Positions 7,558 through 16,991 are shown, numbered from the stretch's first letter. The stretch is DNA of 64,000 nucleotides from Streptomyces sp. DSM 110735 (GCF_016482685.1 NZ_JACYHF010000014.1:1-64000); one strand, 5' to 3'. Numbers and translations are program-made. The notes: generated from the sequence alone by a model not told the origin.

Positions 7558-8886
7558 ATGATGCGACGACGTACCACCCTGCTCACCGGCTGCACCGCCC
7601 TCGTCCTCGCGCTCGGCGCGACCGCGTGCGGTGGCGACAAGCCCGTCTCCGCCGGGGGCGGCGACAAGGCGCTCACCGGCCAGACCGTCACCGTCGCCGG
7701 TGTCTGGTCCGGCAGCGAGCAGAAGAACTTCCAGAAGGTGCTCGACGCCTTCACCGCCAAGACCGGCGCGAAGACCCAGTTCACCTCCACCGGCGACAAC
7801 GTCTCCACCGTCGTCGGCAGCAAGATCGAGGGCGGCAACGCCCCCGACGTGGTGATGGTCCCGCAGGTCGGCGTGCTCCAGCAGTTCGCCAAGAAGGGCT
7901 GGCTCAAGCCGCTGTCCGCCACCACCGAGAAGTCGGTCGACGCGGGCTTCGCCCCGGTCTGGAAGAAGTACGGCAGCGTCGACGGCACCCTCTACGGGCT
8001 CTACTTCAAGGCCGCCCACAAGTCGACCGTCTGGTACAGCCCCGACGCGCTCAGCCAGGCGGGCGTCAAGCCCCCGAAGACGTACGCGGACCTCCTCAAG
8101 GCCGGGCACACCGTCTCCGACTCCGGGCTCGCCGCCTTCGCCGTCGCCGGACAGGACGGCTGGACCCTCACCGACTGGTTCGAGAACATCTACCTCTCCC
8201 AGGCGGGACCCGAGAAGTACGACGCGCTCGCCGCCCACAAGCTCAAGTGGACCGACGCCAGTGTGGTCAAGGCGCTCACCACCCTCGGCAAGCTGTTCAA
8301 GGACAAGCAGCTCGTCGCGGGCGGCAGCAAGGAGGCGCTGAACACCGACTTCCCCGGCTCCGTCGAGAAGGTCTTCGGACCCAAGCCGCAGGCGGGCATG
8401 GTCTACGAGGGCGACTTCGTGGCCGGTGTCGCCCACGACCAGTTCCACCGCACCATCGGCAAGGACGCCGACTTCTTCCCCTTCCCGGCGGTCGACGGCG
8501 GCACCGCGCCCGTGGTCAGCGGCGGTGACGCGGCGGTCGTCCTCAAGGACGGCAAGAACGCCAAGGCGGGCATGAAGCTCCTGGAGTACCTGGCCACGCC
8601 CGAAGCCGCCGCCGTCTGGGCCAAGGCGGGCGGCTTCCTCTCCCCGAACAAGAACCTCGACCTCGCCTCCTACGGCGACGACGTCACCCGCGCCACCGCC
8701 AAGTCCCTGGTCGGCGCCGGGGACTCGGTCCGCTTCGACATGTCGGACCAGGCACCTGCCGCGTTCGGCGGCACGAAGGGCGCCGGTGAGTGGAAGCTCC
8801 TCCAGGACTTCCTGCGCGACCCGTCCGACCCCAAGGGCACCGCGGCGAAGCTGGAGTCCGCGGCGGCCAAGGCGTACCAGGACTGA
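7558..8886 (+). CDS. alpha-glucoside ABC transporter substrate-binding lipoprotein (AglE-like)
   Basis: This 442-aa lipoprotein captures sugar outside the cell and delivers it to the two permeases that follow. It has a twin-Met, Arg-rich signal peptide and lipobox GATAC, so Cys24 should be lipidated. The mature domain has the SBP-family-1 pattern, with GNAPDVVMVPQVGVLQQFAKKGW near residues 90-115 and aromatic sugar-binding candidates such as Trp, Tyr and Phe in GLYFKAAHKSTVWYSP. The sequence most resembles AglE-type alpha-glucoside binders. The start is ATG 7558, with GAAGGGG eight bases upstream; ATG 7561 is a close alternative. It is second in the glucosidase-binding protein-permease operon. 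Confidence 0.9.
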   Translation: MMRRRTTLLTGCTALVLALGATACGGDKPVSAGGGDKALTGQTVTVAGVWSGSEQKNFQKVLDAFTAKTGAKTQFTSTGDNVSTVVGSKIEGGNAPDVVMVPQVGVLQQFAKKGWLKPLSATTEKSVDAGFAPVWKKYGSVDGTLYGLYFKAAHKSTVWYSPDALSQAGVKPPKTYADLLKAGHTVSDSGLAAFAVAGQDGWTLTDWFENIYLSQAGPEKYDALAAHKLKWTDASVVKALTTLGKLFKDKQLVAGGSKEALNTDFPGSVEKVFGPKPQAGMVYEGDFVAGVAHDQFHRTIGKDADFFPFPAVDGGTAPVVSGGDAAVVLKDGKNAKAGMKLLEYLATPEAAAVWAKAGGFLSPNKNLDLASYGDDVTRATAKSLVGAGDSVRFDMSDQAPAAFGGTKGAGEWKLLQDFLRDPSDPKGTAAKLESAAAKAYQD

Positions 8887-8894
8887 GTGGCCCG

Positions 8895-10256
8895 ATGACC
8901 GCCACCGTCCCCGTCAAGGAACAGGCGGCCCCGTCCGCCGCCGGGCCGGCGCGCCAGCGCCGCACCCGGCGGCGCGGCCGGGCGGTCGCCCTCCTCTTCG
9001 TCCTCCCCGCGCTGCTCCTGCTCGGCGCCCTCGTCGTCTACCCGGTGCTCTTCTCGATCGGGCGCAGCTTCTTCGACGCCTCCGGCACCCGGTTCGTCGG
9101 CGGCGGCAACTACGCCGAGATGTTCCAGGACCCGGCCACCGTGAAGGCCATCCGGAACACCGCCATCTGGGTCGTCGTCGCTCCCGCCCTGCTCACCGGG
9201 CTCGGTCTGATCCTCGCCGTGCTGGTGGAGAAGGTCCGCTGGGCCACCGCCTTCAAGTTGCTGCTGTTCATGCCGATGGCGGTCTCCTTCCTCGCCGCCG
9301 GGATCATCTTCCGGCTCGCCTACGACGAGGACCCCGACAAGGGCGTCCTGAACGCCGCCGTCGTCTCCGTGCACGACGCCTTCGCCGGGACCTCCACCTA
9401 CCCGACCGCCCGCGCCCGCGACGGTCACGGGCTCACCCCGGCGTCCGGCGGCGCGTACACCACGGCCGCCGGGATCTCGCCGGGCGGCGCGCCCGCGGTC
9501 CTCCCGATGGTCGGCGTCCTGCCCAAGGACCTCCCCAAGGGCGCCGAACCCGCCCGGCAGCCCGCGGGTCACGCCCCCTCCGGCGAGGTGCGCGGTGTCG
9601 TCTACCTCGACTTCACCCCCGGCGGGGGAGGAAAGCAGGGGCAGGTCGACGCCAAGGAGAGCGGGCTGCCCGGGATGAAGGTCGAGGCGGTGCGCGACGG
9701 GCACACCGCCGCCACCGCGACCACCGCCGCCGACGGCTCCTTCCGCTTCACCCACCTCGCCGCCGGTACGTACGCGCTCCGGCTGCCCGGCGCCAACTTC
9801 GCCCCGCCCTACCAGGGCGTCTCCTGGCTCGGTCCGGCGCTGGTCACGCCCGCGATCATCGGCGCGTACCTGTGGATCTGGACCGGGTTCGCCATGGTGC
9901 TCATCGGCGCGGGTTTGTCCACGCTGCCCCGGGAGACCCTGGAGGCGGCCCGGGTGGACGGCGCGAACGAGTGGCAGATCTTCCGCCGCATCACCGTCCC
10001 GCTGCTCGCACCCGTGCTCACGGTCGTCTTCGTGACCCTCGTGATCAACGTGATGAAGGTCTTCGACCTCGTCTACATCATCGCGCCCGGACCGGTGCAG
10101 GAGGACGCCACCGTGCTTGCCACCCAGATGTGGCTGGTCTCCTTCGGCGGCGGCAACAACCAGGGTCTCGGCAGCGCCCTCGGCGTGCTCCTGCTGCTCC
10201 TGGTGATCCCCGCGATGGTCTTCAACGTCCGGCGTTTCAAGAGGAGTCAGCGATGA
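8895..10256 (+). CDS. sugar ABC transporter permease, MalF/AglF type with extracellular beta-sandwich insert
   Basis: This 453-aa membrane subunit of the alpha-glucoside importer starts at ATG 8895; a longer frame exists, but it overlaps the binding-protein gene by 100 bp. It has an N-terminal helix (about 31-57), two more helices by about residue 140, and the cytoplasmic EAA loop with EAARVDGANEW near 350-360 that contacts the ATPase. Between about residues 145 and 310 it carries a long hydrophilic insert. Residues 230-300 of this insert (GEVRGVVYLD through DGSFRFTHLAAGTYALRLPG) look like a SdrD B/carboxypeptidase-regulatory-like beta-sandwich. It would lie outside the membrane, where E. coli MalF has its P2 loop. 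The stop overlaps the next start by 4 bp (ATGA). Confidence 0.9.
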   Translation: MTATVPVKEQAAPSAAGPARQRRTRRRGRAVALLFVLPALLLLGALVVYPVLFSIGRSFFDASGTRFVGGGNYAEMFQDPATVKAIRNTAIWVVVAPALLTGLGLILAVLVEKVRWATAFKLLLFMPMAVSFLAAGIIFRLAYDEDPDKGVLNAAVVSVHDAFAGTSTYPTARARDGHGLTPASGGAYTTAAGISPGGAPAVLPMVGVLPKDLPKGAEPARQPAGHAPSGEVRGVVYLDFTPGGGGKQGQVDAKESGLPGMKVEAVRDGHTAATATTAADGSFRFTHLAAGTYALRLPGANFAPPYQGVSWLGPALVTPAIIGAYLWIWTGFAMVLIGAGLSTLPRETLEAARVDGANEWQIFRRITVPLLAPVLTVVFVTLVINVMKVFDLVYIIAPGPVQEDATVLATQMWLVSFGGGNNQGLGSALGVLLLLLVIPAMVFNVRRFKRSQR

Positions 10257-11092
10257 ACGCGGTCCGGCGCGGTCTGGGCAACGGTCTGGTCCAGGCGTTC
10301 CTGGTGGTGATCGGGCTGGTCTGGCTGACCCCGCTCGCGGGGCTGTTCGTCTCCTCGATGCGCACCCCCGAGGACACCGCCAAGGGCGGCTGGTGGACGG
10401 CGCTGACGAGTCCGGGTCAGTTGTCCTTCGACAACTACACGGCGCTGCTGAAGAACTCCGGGATGACGCAGGCGTTCTGGAACACCGTGCTGATCTCGGT
10501 GCCGACCACCGCCCTGGTCGTCGTGCTCGCGGCGCTCGCCGGATACGCCTTCGCCTGGCTGGAGTTCCCGCTCAGGGAACCCCTCTTCCTGCTGGTGGTC
10601 GCGCTGTTGGTGGTGCCGGTGCAGATCGGTCTGCTGCCCGTCGCCAAACTCTTCGGCCAGTTGGGCCTGTTCGGCACGATCCCGGGCGTGGTCCTCTTCC
10701 ACGTGGCGTACGGGCTGCCGTTCGCGGTGTTCCTGCTGCGGAACTACTTCGCCGAGATCCCGAAGGAGATGCTGGAGGCGGCTCGCATGGACGGCGGGGG
10801 CGAGTGGCGAATCTTCACCCAACTGGTGCTGCCCGTGGGGCGCCCCGCCCTGGCGAGCCTCGCCATCTTCCAGTTCCTGTGGGTGTGGAACGACATGCTG
10901 GTCGCCCTGCTCTTCGCGGACAGCTCGTCCCAGCCGCTCACCGTCCAACTCCAGTCGCAGATCCGTCAGTTCGGCAGCAACATCGACGTGCTGGCGCCGG
11001 GAGCCTTCCTCTCGCTGATCGTCCCGGTGGTCGTCTTCTTCGCCTTCCAGCGGCATTTCGTGCAGGGCGTGATGGCGGGCTCCGTCAAGTGA
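10253..11092 (+). CDS. sugar ABC transporter permease, MalG/AglG type
   Basis: This 279-aa second permease subunit has six predicted membrane segments and the conserved EAA loop LEAARMDGGGEWRIFTQLVLP near residues 175-195. It ends in FQRHFVQGVMAGSVK, the typical MalG C-terminal tail. It starts at ATG 10253, overlapping the stop of the partner permease by 4 bp, so equal synthesis by translational coupling is likely. No ATP-binding gene follows. In Streptomyces such importers are commonly energised by the shared ATPase MsiK encoded elsewhere, and that is the likely arrangement here. Confidence 0.92.
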   Translation: MNAVRRGLGNGLVQAFLVVIGLVWLTPLAGLFVSSMRTPEDTAKGGWWTALTSPGQLSFDNYTALLKNSGMTQAFWNTVLISVPTTALVVVLAALAGYAFAWLEFPLREPLFLLVVALLVVPVQIGLLPVAKLFGQLGLFGTIPGVVLFHVAYGLPFAVFLLRNYFAEIPKEMLEAARMDGGGEWRIFTQLVLPVGRPALASLAIFQFLWVWNDMLVALLFADSSSQPLTVQLQSQIRQFGSNIDVLAPGAFLSLIVPVVVFFAFQRHFVQGVMAGSVK

Positions 11093-11253
11093 CGGCGACG
11101 ACGGGGCACAGGACATCCCCGGTTTGTTCACAACAAGTTCATCTCGGATCGTCGATCTTCGGCGTGGCGTAGAAAAACACCTGATAGGGAGGTATCTCCA
11201 GGGGGGCCGGTGAGGGTGGCTTCCCCTGCCCAGCTCCGGGAGGTACCCACCCC

Positions 11254-14200
11254 ATGGCCCACCAGCCGCAGAATCTGTTGAAGGCCGTGCTCGACGGATG
11301 GCGGAACTCCCTGCTGGACATGGGCGGCCGCAACCGGCTGCTCAACTTCCGGCACACCAGGACCGCCACGCTGGAGATCACCACGCCCGAGGCGGCGGCG
11401 CTCCTCGCGGAACTGGGCAAGGGCTGGGAGTTCGCACCGGTCGCCGAGCGGCCGGAGGGCGTGGCGCTGGCCAAGGAGAGCGACGGGACCGGCGCCTCCC
11501 GAGGCGGGGCGGCGGCACGGCGCTCCCGCCCCGGGCTCGTCACCCAGAAGACCACCCAGGCGTCCCTGGACACCTCCCTGTACCAACTGCGCCAGAAGTC
11601 CGGCCAGATGTACAACGACTACGGCCTGTGGGTGCTGTGGCTCGGCGTCGGCATCCTCGACTGGCGCGAGCCCGGCGCCCACGAGAGCAGCGCCGCCCCG
11701 CTGCTCCTCGTCCCCGTGGAGCTGCGCCGCGACGGCAACCGCCGCTACCGGCTCCACCCCGCCGAGGGCCAGGACCGCATCCACAACCCCGCGCTCGCCG
11801 TGAAGCTGGACCGGCTCGGCGTCGACTGGAGCGCCGTCACCGCCACCGACCCCGCCGACCTGCCCGGCGTCCTCGCCGCCGCCCGCAGGGCCACCGGTGC
11901 CCTGAAGGACTGGGCGGTGGAAGAGCGCGTGGTGCTCGGACTGTTCGCCTCCCACCGCGAGGCGATGTACCAGGACCTCCAGCAGAACGAGGAGCAGATC
12001 CTCGCCCACCCGCTGGTCCGCGCCGTCGCCCTCGGACCCGACGCCGAACTCCCTGACGGTCTCGTCGACTTCGAGCCCGCCGGACTCGACCGCATCGACG
12101 AGGTCCAACTGCCCGAGCAGACGCCCCTGGTGCTCGACGCCGACGCCTCCCAGCGCCAGTGCGTCGCGGCTGCCCTCGACGGTCGCTCCTTCGTGATGAG
12201 CGGACCGCCCGGCACCGGCAAGAGCCAGACCATCACCAACCTGATCGCCGCCCTCGTGCACGCGGGCCGCAGCGTGCTGTTCGTCAGCGAGAAGGCAGCC
12301 GCCCTCGACGTCGTGCGCAACCGGCTGCGCGGGGTCGGTCTCGGCGACTTCGTCATGGCCCTGCACAGCGGTGACACGAGCAAGAAGGCCGTCGCCACCG
12401 AACTCGCCCGGGTCCTCACCACCGAGGCGCGCGTCACCGGCGCCGCCGCGCACGAGCTGGAGCACGCCCGCAGGCTGCGCGAGGAGCTGTCCGCCTACGC
12501 CGCCGCCATGAACGAGACCCGCGCCCCGCTCGGCCGCACCCTGCACGACGTGCTCGGCCGGCTCGTCCTGCTGGAACAGGACGACACCCCGCGGCTCCCG
12601 CTCGGCACCGAGAGCGCCAGGGCTGTGCGCACGCTGAGCGCCGGTGCCCTGCGCGACCTCACCGCCGCCGCGGGGACGGTCGCCCGCGCCTGGCGCCCCG
12701 CCGCCGAGGGCGACGCCTTCCCCTGGCGCGGGCTCGTCGGCACCGCCCCGCACCAGGCCGTCTCCGAGGCAGCCGACGCCCTCGGCGCGCTGGTGACGGC
12801 CGCCGAGCGCCGCCCCTTCGCCGTCAGCGAGCCCGCACCCCGTACCGTCCGCGAACTCCAGCAGCTCGTGCGCACCCTGCGCGCGGACCTGCCGAACGCC
12901 CCCGCCCCGGTCGACGGCATCCTCCCCGACGACGTCACCGACCGCACCGCCCAGCTCGCGGACCTCTTCGGGATGCCCAAACCCGACCGCGCCGCCGACG
13001 CCTTCGCCCTGTGCGAGCTGGCCGGACTCACCACCGCAGGGCAGCGCCCGCCGCGCGGCTGGTTCGACGCCGACACCCTGCGCCGCGCCCACGAAGCCGC
13101 GCGAGACCTGCGTACCGCCCTCGACGCCGAGGAGCGCGCCCGCGCGACCGCCGCCGACGTGTTCGGGGAGAAGGTGCTCACCGAGACCGGACTGCCCGAG
13201 CTGGTCAAGCGCTTCGCGCAGCAGCACCGGGGTCTGATGTCCCGCTTCTCCGCGCAGTACAAGGCGGACCGCGCCACCGTCACCGACCTCGCCCGCACCG
13301 GCACCTGGGACAAGTCCCTGCCCGCGCGGCTGGACGACGCGCTCGCCTGGCACGAGACGGCGGCCGAGGTGACCCGCCTCGCCGACACCCACGCCGCCCT
13401 GCTCGCGCCGTACACCCCGCGCACCCTCGACGCGTGCGCCGCCCTCGACCGCGCCCTGGCCACCGCCGACCGGATCGCCGTGCTCGGCGGCACCGCCGAA
13501 CGCCCCGGCGCGCTCGTCGACCGGCTCGCCGCGGACGCCGAGCCCGACCCGCTGCCCGCCCTCCTGGTCGACCACGTCCACAGCGCGCTCGGCGCCTGGT
13601 GCGCGGCCGCCGACGCCCGCGCCGAGCGCTGGAACCGGGCCGTCACCGATCTCCTCGACCAGTTCGACACCGCCCGCCGCACCCAGCTCTCGCCCGCCCT
13701 GCTCGGCACCCTCGCCGAGGCGGGACAGGCCGTCGACGTGCTGCGCGAGGACCCCCAGGGTCCCGAGGTCTGGCACGCCCACCTCGCCGGTCTCGCCGTG
13801 CTCGCCCGGCACGGCGCCGACGCGCTGGTCACCGGCGCCGCCGAACGCGGGCTCGACCCCGCCAGGCTGCCCGAGGTGGCCGAACAGGCGGTGCTGCGCG
13901 CCTGGGCGGACGACCTCCTCGCCACCGACCCGCGCCTGCGCAGCACCCGCTCCGAGGACCTGGACACCCGCGTCGCGGACTTCCGCGCCGCCGACCTGCG
14001 GCTGATCGCGGCGGCGGGCGGCGCGGTGACCGAGGCGTGCAACAAGCGGCGCCCCCGCAACTTCGCGGGCGGCGCCGGTGCCGTCATCGTCCGCGAGGCG
14101 GAGAAGAAGACCCGCCACATGCCGGTGCGCGAACTGCTCGGCCGCACCCGCGAGGTCGTCCAGGCGGTCAAGCCCTGTTTCATGATGAGCCCTCTGACGG

Positions 14201-16134
14201 TCAGTCAGTTCTTGCCGCCGGACTTCCACTTCGACGTGGTGGTCTTCGACGAGGCGTCCCAGGTACGGCCCAGCGACGCGGTGAACTGCATCTACCGGGG
14301 GCGCACGTTGATCGTCGCCGGTGACGACAAGCAGTTGCCGCCGACCTCGTTCTTCGACTCCGCCGTGGACGACGACTCCGACGAGTACGCCGACGACCTG
14401 CCCGACTCCTTCGAGTCCCTGCTGCACGCCTGCAAGGCGGGCGCCATGCGCGAACTCCCGCTGCGCTGGCACTACCGTAGCCGCCACGAGAACCTGATCA
14501 CCTTCAGCAACCGCGAGTTCTACGCCAACTCGATGATCACCTTCCCCGGCGCGGTGGCCGAGGGCGACGACGTCGGCGTGGCCTTCCTCGACGCCGCGGG
14601 CGCCTACGACCGGGGCGGACGCCGCGACAACCGCGTCGAGGCCGAGTACGTCGCCCGCCGCGTGCTGCACCACTTCGACACCCGCCCCGGCAGGACCCTC
14701 GGCGTCGTCGCCCTCTCCCAGGCCCAGGCGTCCGCCATCGACCTCGCCGTGCAGCAGGCCCGGCTCGCCCGCCCCGACCTCGACCACTGCTTCACCGAGG
14801 ACCGGCTCGACGGGTTCTTCGTGAAGAACCTCGAATCCGTGCAGGGCGACGAGCGCGACGTGATGATCATGTCCATCGGCTACGGACCCGACGAACACGG
14901 CCGCCTCGGACTCAACTTCGGACCCATCAACAAGAGCGGCGGCTGGCGGCGCCTCAACGTCGCGGTCACCCGCGCCCGTTACCGCATGGAGGTCGTCTCC
15001 TCCTTCCGGGGCACCGCCCTCGCCGACAGCCCCAACGAAAGCGTGCAGTACCTCAAGCGCTACCTCGAATACGCCGAGAACGGTCCCTCCGTCCTCGCCC
15101 GCGACGTCGTCCAGTCGGACGCCGAGCCCGACAGCCCCTTCGAGGAGTCCGTCCTCGCCGTCCTGCGCGGCTGGGGCTACCGGGTCCAGCCGCAGGTCGG
15201 TGTCGCCGGATACCGCATCGACCTCGGCGTACGCCACCCCGCGCTGCCCGGCGCCTACGCCCTCGGCATCGAGTGCGACGGCGCGATGTACCACTCCTCC
15301 AAGGCCGCCCGCGACCGCGACCGGCTCCGCGAACAGGTACTGAACGGACTCGGCTGGCGGCTGCACCGCATCTGGGGCACCGACTGGTACCGGGGTCGCG
15401 CGGCGGCGGAACTCCGGCTGCGCGAAGCCGTCGAACAGGCCGTTGCCGACGGCCCGTTGCTCACCGTGACCGGACCCCCGCCCACCACGCCGACGCCGGG
15501 CGAGACCAGCGGCACCGCACCCACCGCCGACACGCCCCCGGAGCCGGTCGTCGAGCGCGTCCCCGTCGACCCCGCCACCGAGCGGGAATGGAGCGCCCCC
15601 TACACACCCGCCGCCGTCACGGTCACCCCCCGCCACGAACTCCACACCCAGGAAGCCCGGCCCGCCCTGCGCGAGGCGCTGACCCGGATCGTCGAGGCCG
15701 AAGGACCCGTCCACGAGGACCTGTTGGTCCAGCGAGCCCGCGAGGCGTGGGGTGTCGGGCGCGCGGGCAGCCGGATCCGCGACAACGTGCGCGCGGTGGC
15801 CGACGCCCTCGTGCGCTCCGGGAAGCTCACCTCGGCCGACGGCTTCTACGCGCTCGCCAAGTCCGGTCCGACCAGGGCCCGTCACCCGCAGGGCGGCGAC
15901 ACGCCCCGCAAGGTCGTGCACATAGCGCCGGGGGAGCGGCACGTCGCCCTGTACGAACTGGCCGTCGAGTGCCCCGGCTTGAGCGAGGACGAACTGGTCA
16001 AGCTGGCCTGCGAGTTCTTCGGCTGGCGGCGCACCGGCAAGGACATCCGCGACCGGCTCGCCGCCGACATCGCCGAACTGCGCCGCGCCGGACGCCTCCA
16101 GGGCGGACCCGACCAGGTCGCCGCCGTCCGCTGA
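11254..16134 (+). CDS. DUF4011-type superfamily 1 helicase with C-terminal PD-(D/E)XK nuclease-like domain
   Basis: This 1626-aa protein starts at ATG 11254, with GGGAGGT nine bases upstream. The N-terminus (about 1-250) matches the DUF4011 layout: WRNSLLDMGGRNRLLNFRH, then LWLGVGILDW. An SF1 helicase core follows: Walker A SGPPGTGKSQT (about 316-326), Walker B DEAS (999-1002), AGDDKQLPPTSFF, HYRSRHENLI, SVQGDERDVMIMS, and NVAVTRAR near the end. A long insert separates motifs I and II, as in Upf1-like helicases. Residues about 1290-1390 form an MTES_1575/Vsr-like nuclease fold with Asp1323, Glu1340 and Asp1342 (IECDGAMYHSS). The C-terminus resembles DUF3320. It stands alone between a transporter operon and a convergent terminator. 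DNA or RNA processing and defence are both possible; the cellular role is not known. Confidence 0.85.
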   Translation: MAHQPQNLLKAVLDGWRNSLLDMGGRNRLLNFRHTRTATLEITTPEAAALLAELGKGWEFAPVAERPEGVALAKESDGTGASRGGAAARRSRPGLVTQKTTQASLDTSLYQLRQKSGQMYNDYGLWVLWLGVGILDWREPGAHESSAAPLLLVPVELRRDGNRRYRLHPAEGQDRIHNPALAVKLDRLGVDWSAVTATDPADLPGVLAAARRATGALKDWAVEERVVLGLFASHREAMYQDLQQNEEQILAHPLVRAVALGPDAELPDGLVDFEPAGLDRIDEVQLPEQTPLVLDADASQRQCVAAALDGRSFVMSGPPGTGKSQTITNLIAALVHAGRSVLFVSEKAAALDVVRNRLRGVGLGDFVMALHSGDTSKKAVATELARVLTTEARVTGAAAHELEHARRLREELSAYAAAMNETRAPLGRTLHDVLGRLVLLEQDDTPRLPLGTESARAVRTLSAGALRDLTAAAGTVARAWRPAAEGDAFPWRGLVGTAPHQAVSEAADALGALVTAAERRPFAVSEPAPRTVRELQQLVRTLRADLPNAPAPVDGILPDDVTDRTAQLADLFGMPKPDRAADAFALCELAGLTTAGQRPPRGWFDADTLRRAHEAARDLRTALDAEERARATAADVFGEKVLTETGLPELVKRFAQQHRGLMSRFSAQYKADRATVTDLARTGTWDKSLPARLDDALAWHETAAEVTRLADTHAALLAPYTPRTLDACAALDRALATADRIAVLGGTAERPGALVDRLAADAEPDPLPALLVDHVHSALGAWCAAADARAERWNRAVTDLLDQFDTARRTQLSPALLGTLAEAGQAVDVLREDPQGPEVWHAHLAGLAVLARHGADALVTGAAERGLDPARLPEVAEQAVLRAWADDLLATDPRLRSTRSEDLDTRVADFRAADLRLIAAAGGAVTEACNKRRPRNFAGGAGAVIVREAEKKTRHMPVRELLGRTREVVQAVKPCFMMSPLTVSQFLPPDFHFDVVVFDEASQVRPSDAVNCIYRGRTLIVAGDDKQLPPTSFFDSAVDDDSDEYADDLPDSFESLLHACKAGAMRELPLRWHYRSRHENLITFSNREFYANSMITFPGAVAEGDDVGVAFLDAAGAYDRGGRRDNRVEAEYVARRVLHHFDTRPGRTLGVVALSQAQASAIDLAVQQARLARPDLDHCFTEDRLDGFFVKNLESVQGDERDVMIMSIGYGPDEHGRLGLNFGPINKSGGWRRLNVAVTRARYRMEVVSSFRGTALADSPNESVQYLKRYLEYAENGPSVLARDVVQSDAEPDSPFEESVLAVLRGWGYRVQPQVGVAGYRIDLGVRHPALPGAYALGIECDGAMYHSSKAARDRDRLREQVLNGLGWRLHRIWGTDWYRGRAAAELRLREAVEQAVADGPLLTVTGPPPTTPTPGETSGTAPTADTPPEPVVERVPVDPATEREWSAPYTPAAVTVTPRHELHTQEARPALREALTRIVEAEGPVHEDLLVQRAREAWGVGRAGSRIRDNVRAVADALVRSGKLTSADGFYALAKSGPTRARHPQGGDTPRKVVHIAPGERHVALYELAVECPGLSEDELVKLACEFFGWRRTGKDIRDRLAADIAELRRAGRLQGGPDQVAAVR

Positions 16135-16160
16135 ACCCGCCCGCACGAGCCGAATACGCG

Positions 16161-16197
16161 AAAGGGCGGCGGGAGCCTCAAGCTCCCACCGCCCTTT
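16161..16197. terminator. bidirectional terminator between the helicase gene and pgl
   Basis: A 16-bp stem (16161-16176 with 16182-16197, one mismatch) encloses a five-base loop, CTCAA. The arms begin with AAAGGG and end with CCCTTT, so T-rich ends appear on both strands. It lies between two convergent genes and can serve both. Confidence 0.85.
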
Positions 16198-16208
16198 GCC
16201 GGTTCAGC

Positions 16209-16991
16209 TCACGGGGAAGCCGGAGGGTACAGCGAACGCGGCAGGTCCTTCGCCGCCGCCGAGTCCAGCAGCCACAGCGTCCGCGCCCGTCCCTGGGCAC
16301 CCGCCGCCGGAGCCTGGATCTCGCCCGCGCCGGACAGCGCGATGGCCACCGCCTCGGCCTTGTCCTCGCCCGCCGCCAGCAGCCACACCTCACGCGCCGC
16401 GCGGATCGCGGGCAGCGTCAGCGAGACCCGGGTCGGCGGCGGCTTGGGCGCGCCGTGCACACCCACCACCGTGCGCTCGGTCTCCCGGACAGCGGGCAAC
16501 TCCGGGAACAGGGACGCCACATGGGTGTCCGGACCGACGCCGAGCAGCAGCACGTCGAACTCCGGCACCTCGGCGTGGTCCTCGGGGCCCGCCGCCTTGG
16601 CCAGCTCCGCCGCGTACGCCTCGGCAGCCGCGTCCACGTCCGCGCCGTACGGACCGTCCGAGGCGGGCATCGGGTGCACCCGCGCCGGGTCCAGCGGTAC
16701 GGCGTCGAGCAGCGCCTCACGAGCCTGCGTGTAGTTGCGGTCCGGGTCGCCCTCGGGGAGATAGCGCTCGTCGCCCCACCACAGGTCCAGACGGCTCCAG
16801 TCGACGGCGTCCCGCGCGGGCGCGGAAGCCAGCGCGGCCAGCAGACCGTTGCCGTTGCGCCCGCCCGTGAGGACCACGGAGGCGTGACCGCGCGAAGCCT
16901 GCGCGTCCACGATCTTCGTGATCAGGCGCGCCGCGGCTGCCTCGGCCATCAGTTCCTTGTCGCGGTGCACGACCAACTGCGGAGTGCTCAC
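16209..16991 (-). CDS. pgl: 6-phosphogluconolactonase
   Basis: The product hydrolyses 6-phosphogluconolactone, made by Zwf, to 6-phosphogluconate in the cytoplasm. The 260-aa protein shows the family blocks VLTGGRNGNGLLAAL, LDLWWGDERYLPEGDPDRNY and FDVLLLGVGPDTHVASLFPE, followed by VWLLAAGEDKAEAV. The start is GTG at 16991-16989, overlapping the opcA stop by 4 bp (GTGA); the open frame reaches much further upstream, but that part is a shadow of opcA. It is the last gene of the tkt-tal-zwf-opcA-pgl operon. The gene is often called devB in actinobacteria. Confidence 0.95.
   Translation of the reverse strand: MSTPQLVVHRDKELMAEAAAARLITKIVDAQASRGHASVVLTGGRNGNGLLAALASAPARDAVDWSRLDLWWGDERYLPEGDPDRNYTQAREALLDAVPLDPARVHPMPASDGPYGADVDAAAEAYAAELAKAAGPEDHAEVPEFDVLLLGVGPDTHVASLFPELPAVRETERTVVGVHGAPKPPPTRVSLTLPAIRAAREVWLLAAGEDKAEAVAIALSGAGEIQAPAAGAQGRARTLWLLDSAAAKDLPRSLYPPASP

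Noticed and set aside
11124..11136. TTGTT-CAC-AACAA palindrome upstream of the helicase gene
   Set aside because: It is 118 bp from the start, short and without a second copy; insufficient to call an operator.
11128..16146. Minus-strand open frame of 1672 codons opposite the helicase gene
   Set aside because: It mirrors the helicase frame in very GC-rich DNA. The Gly/Val/Ala/Glu composition is typical of a complementary shadow frame, and the plus strand has clear helicase motifs.
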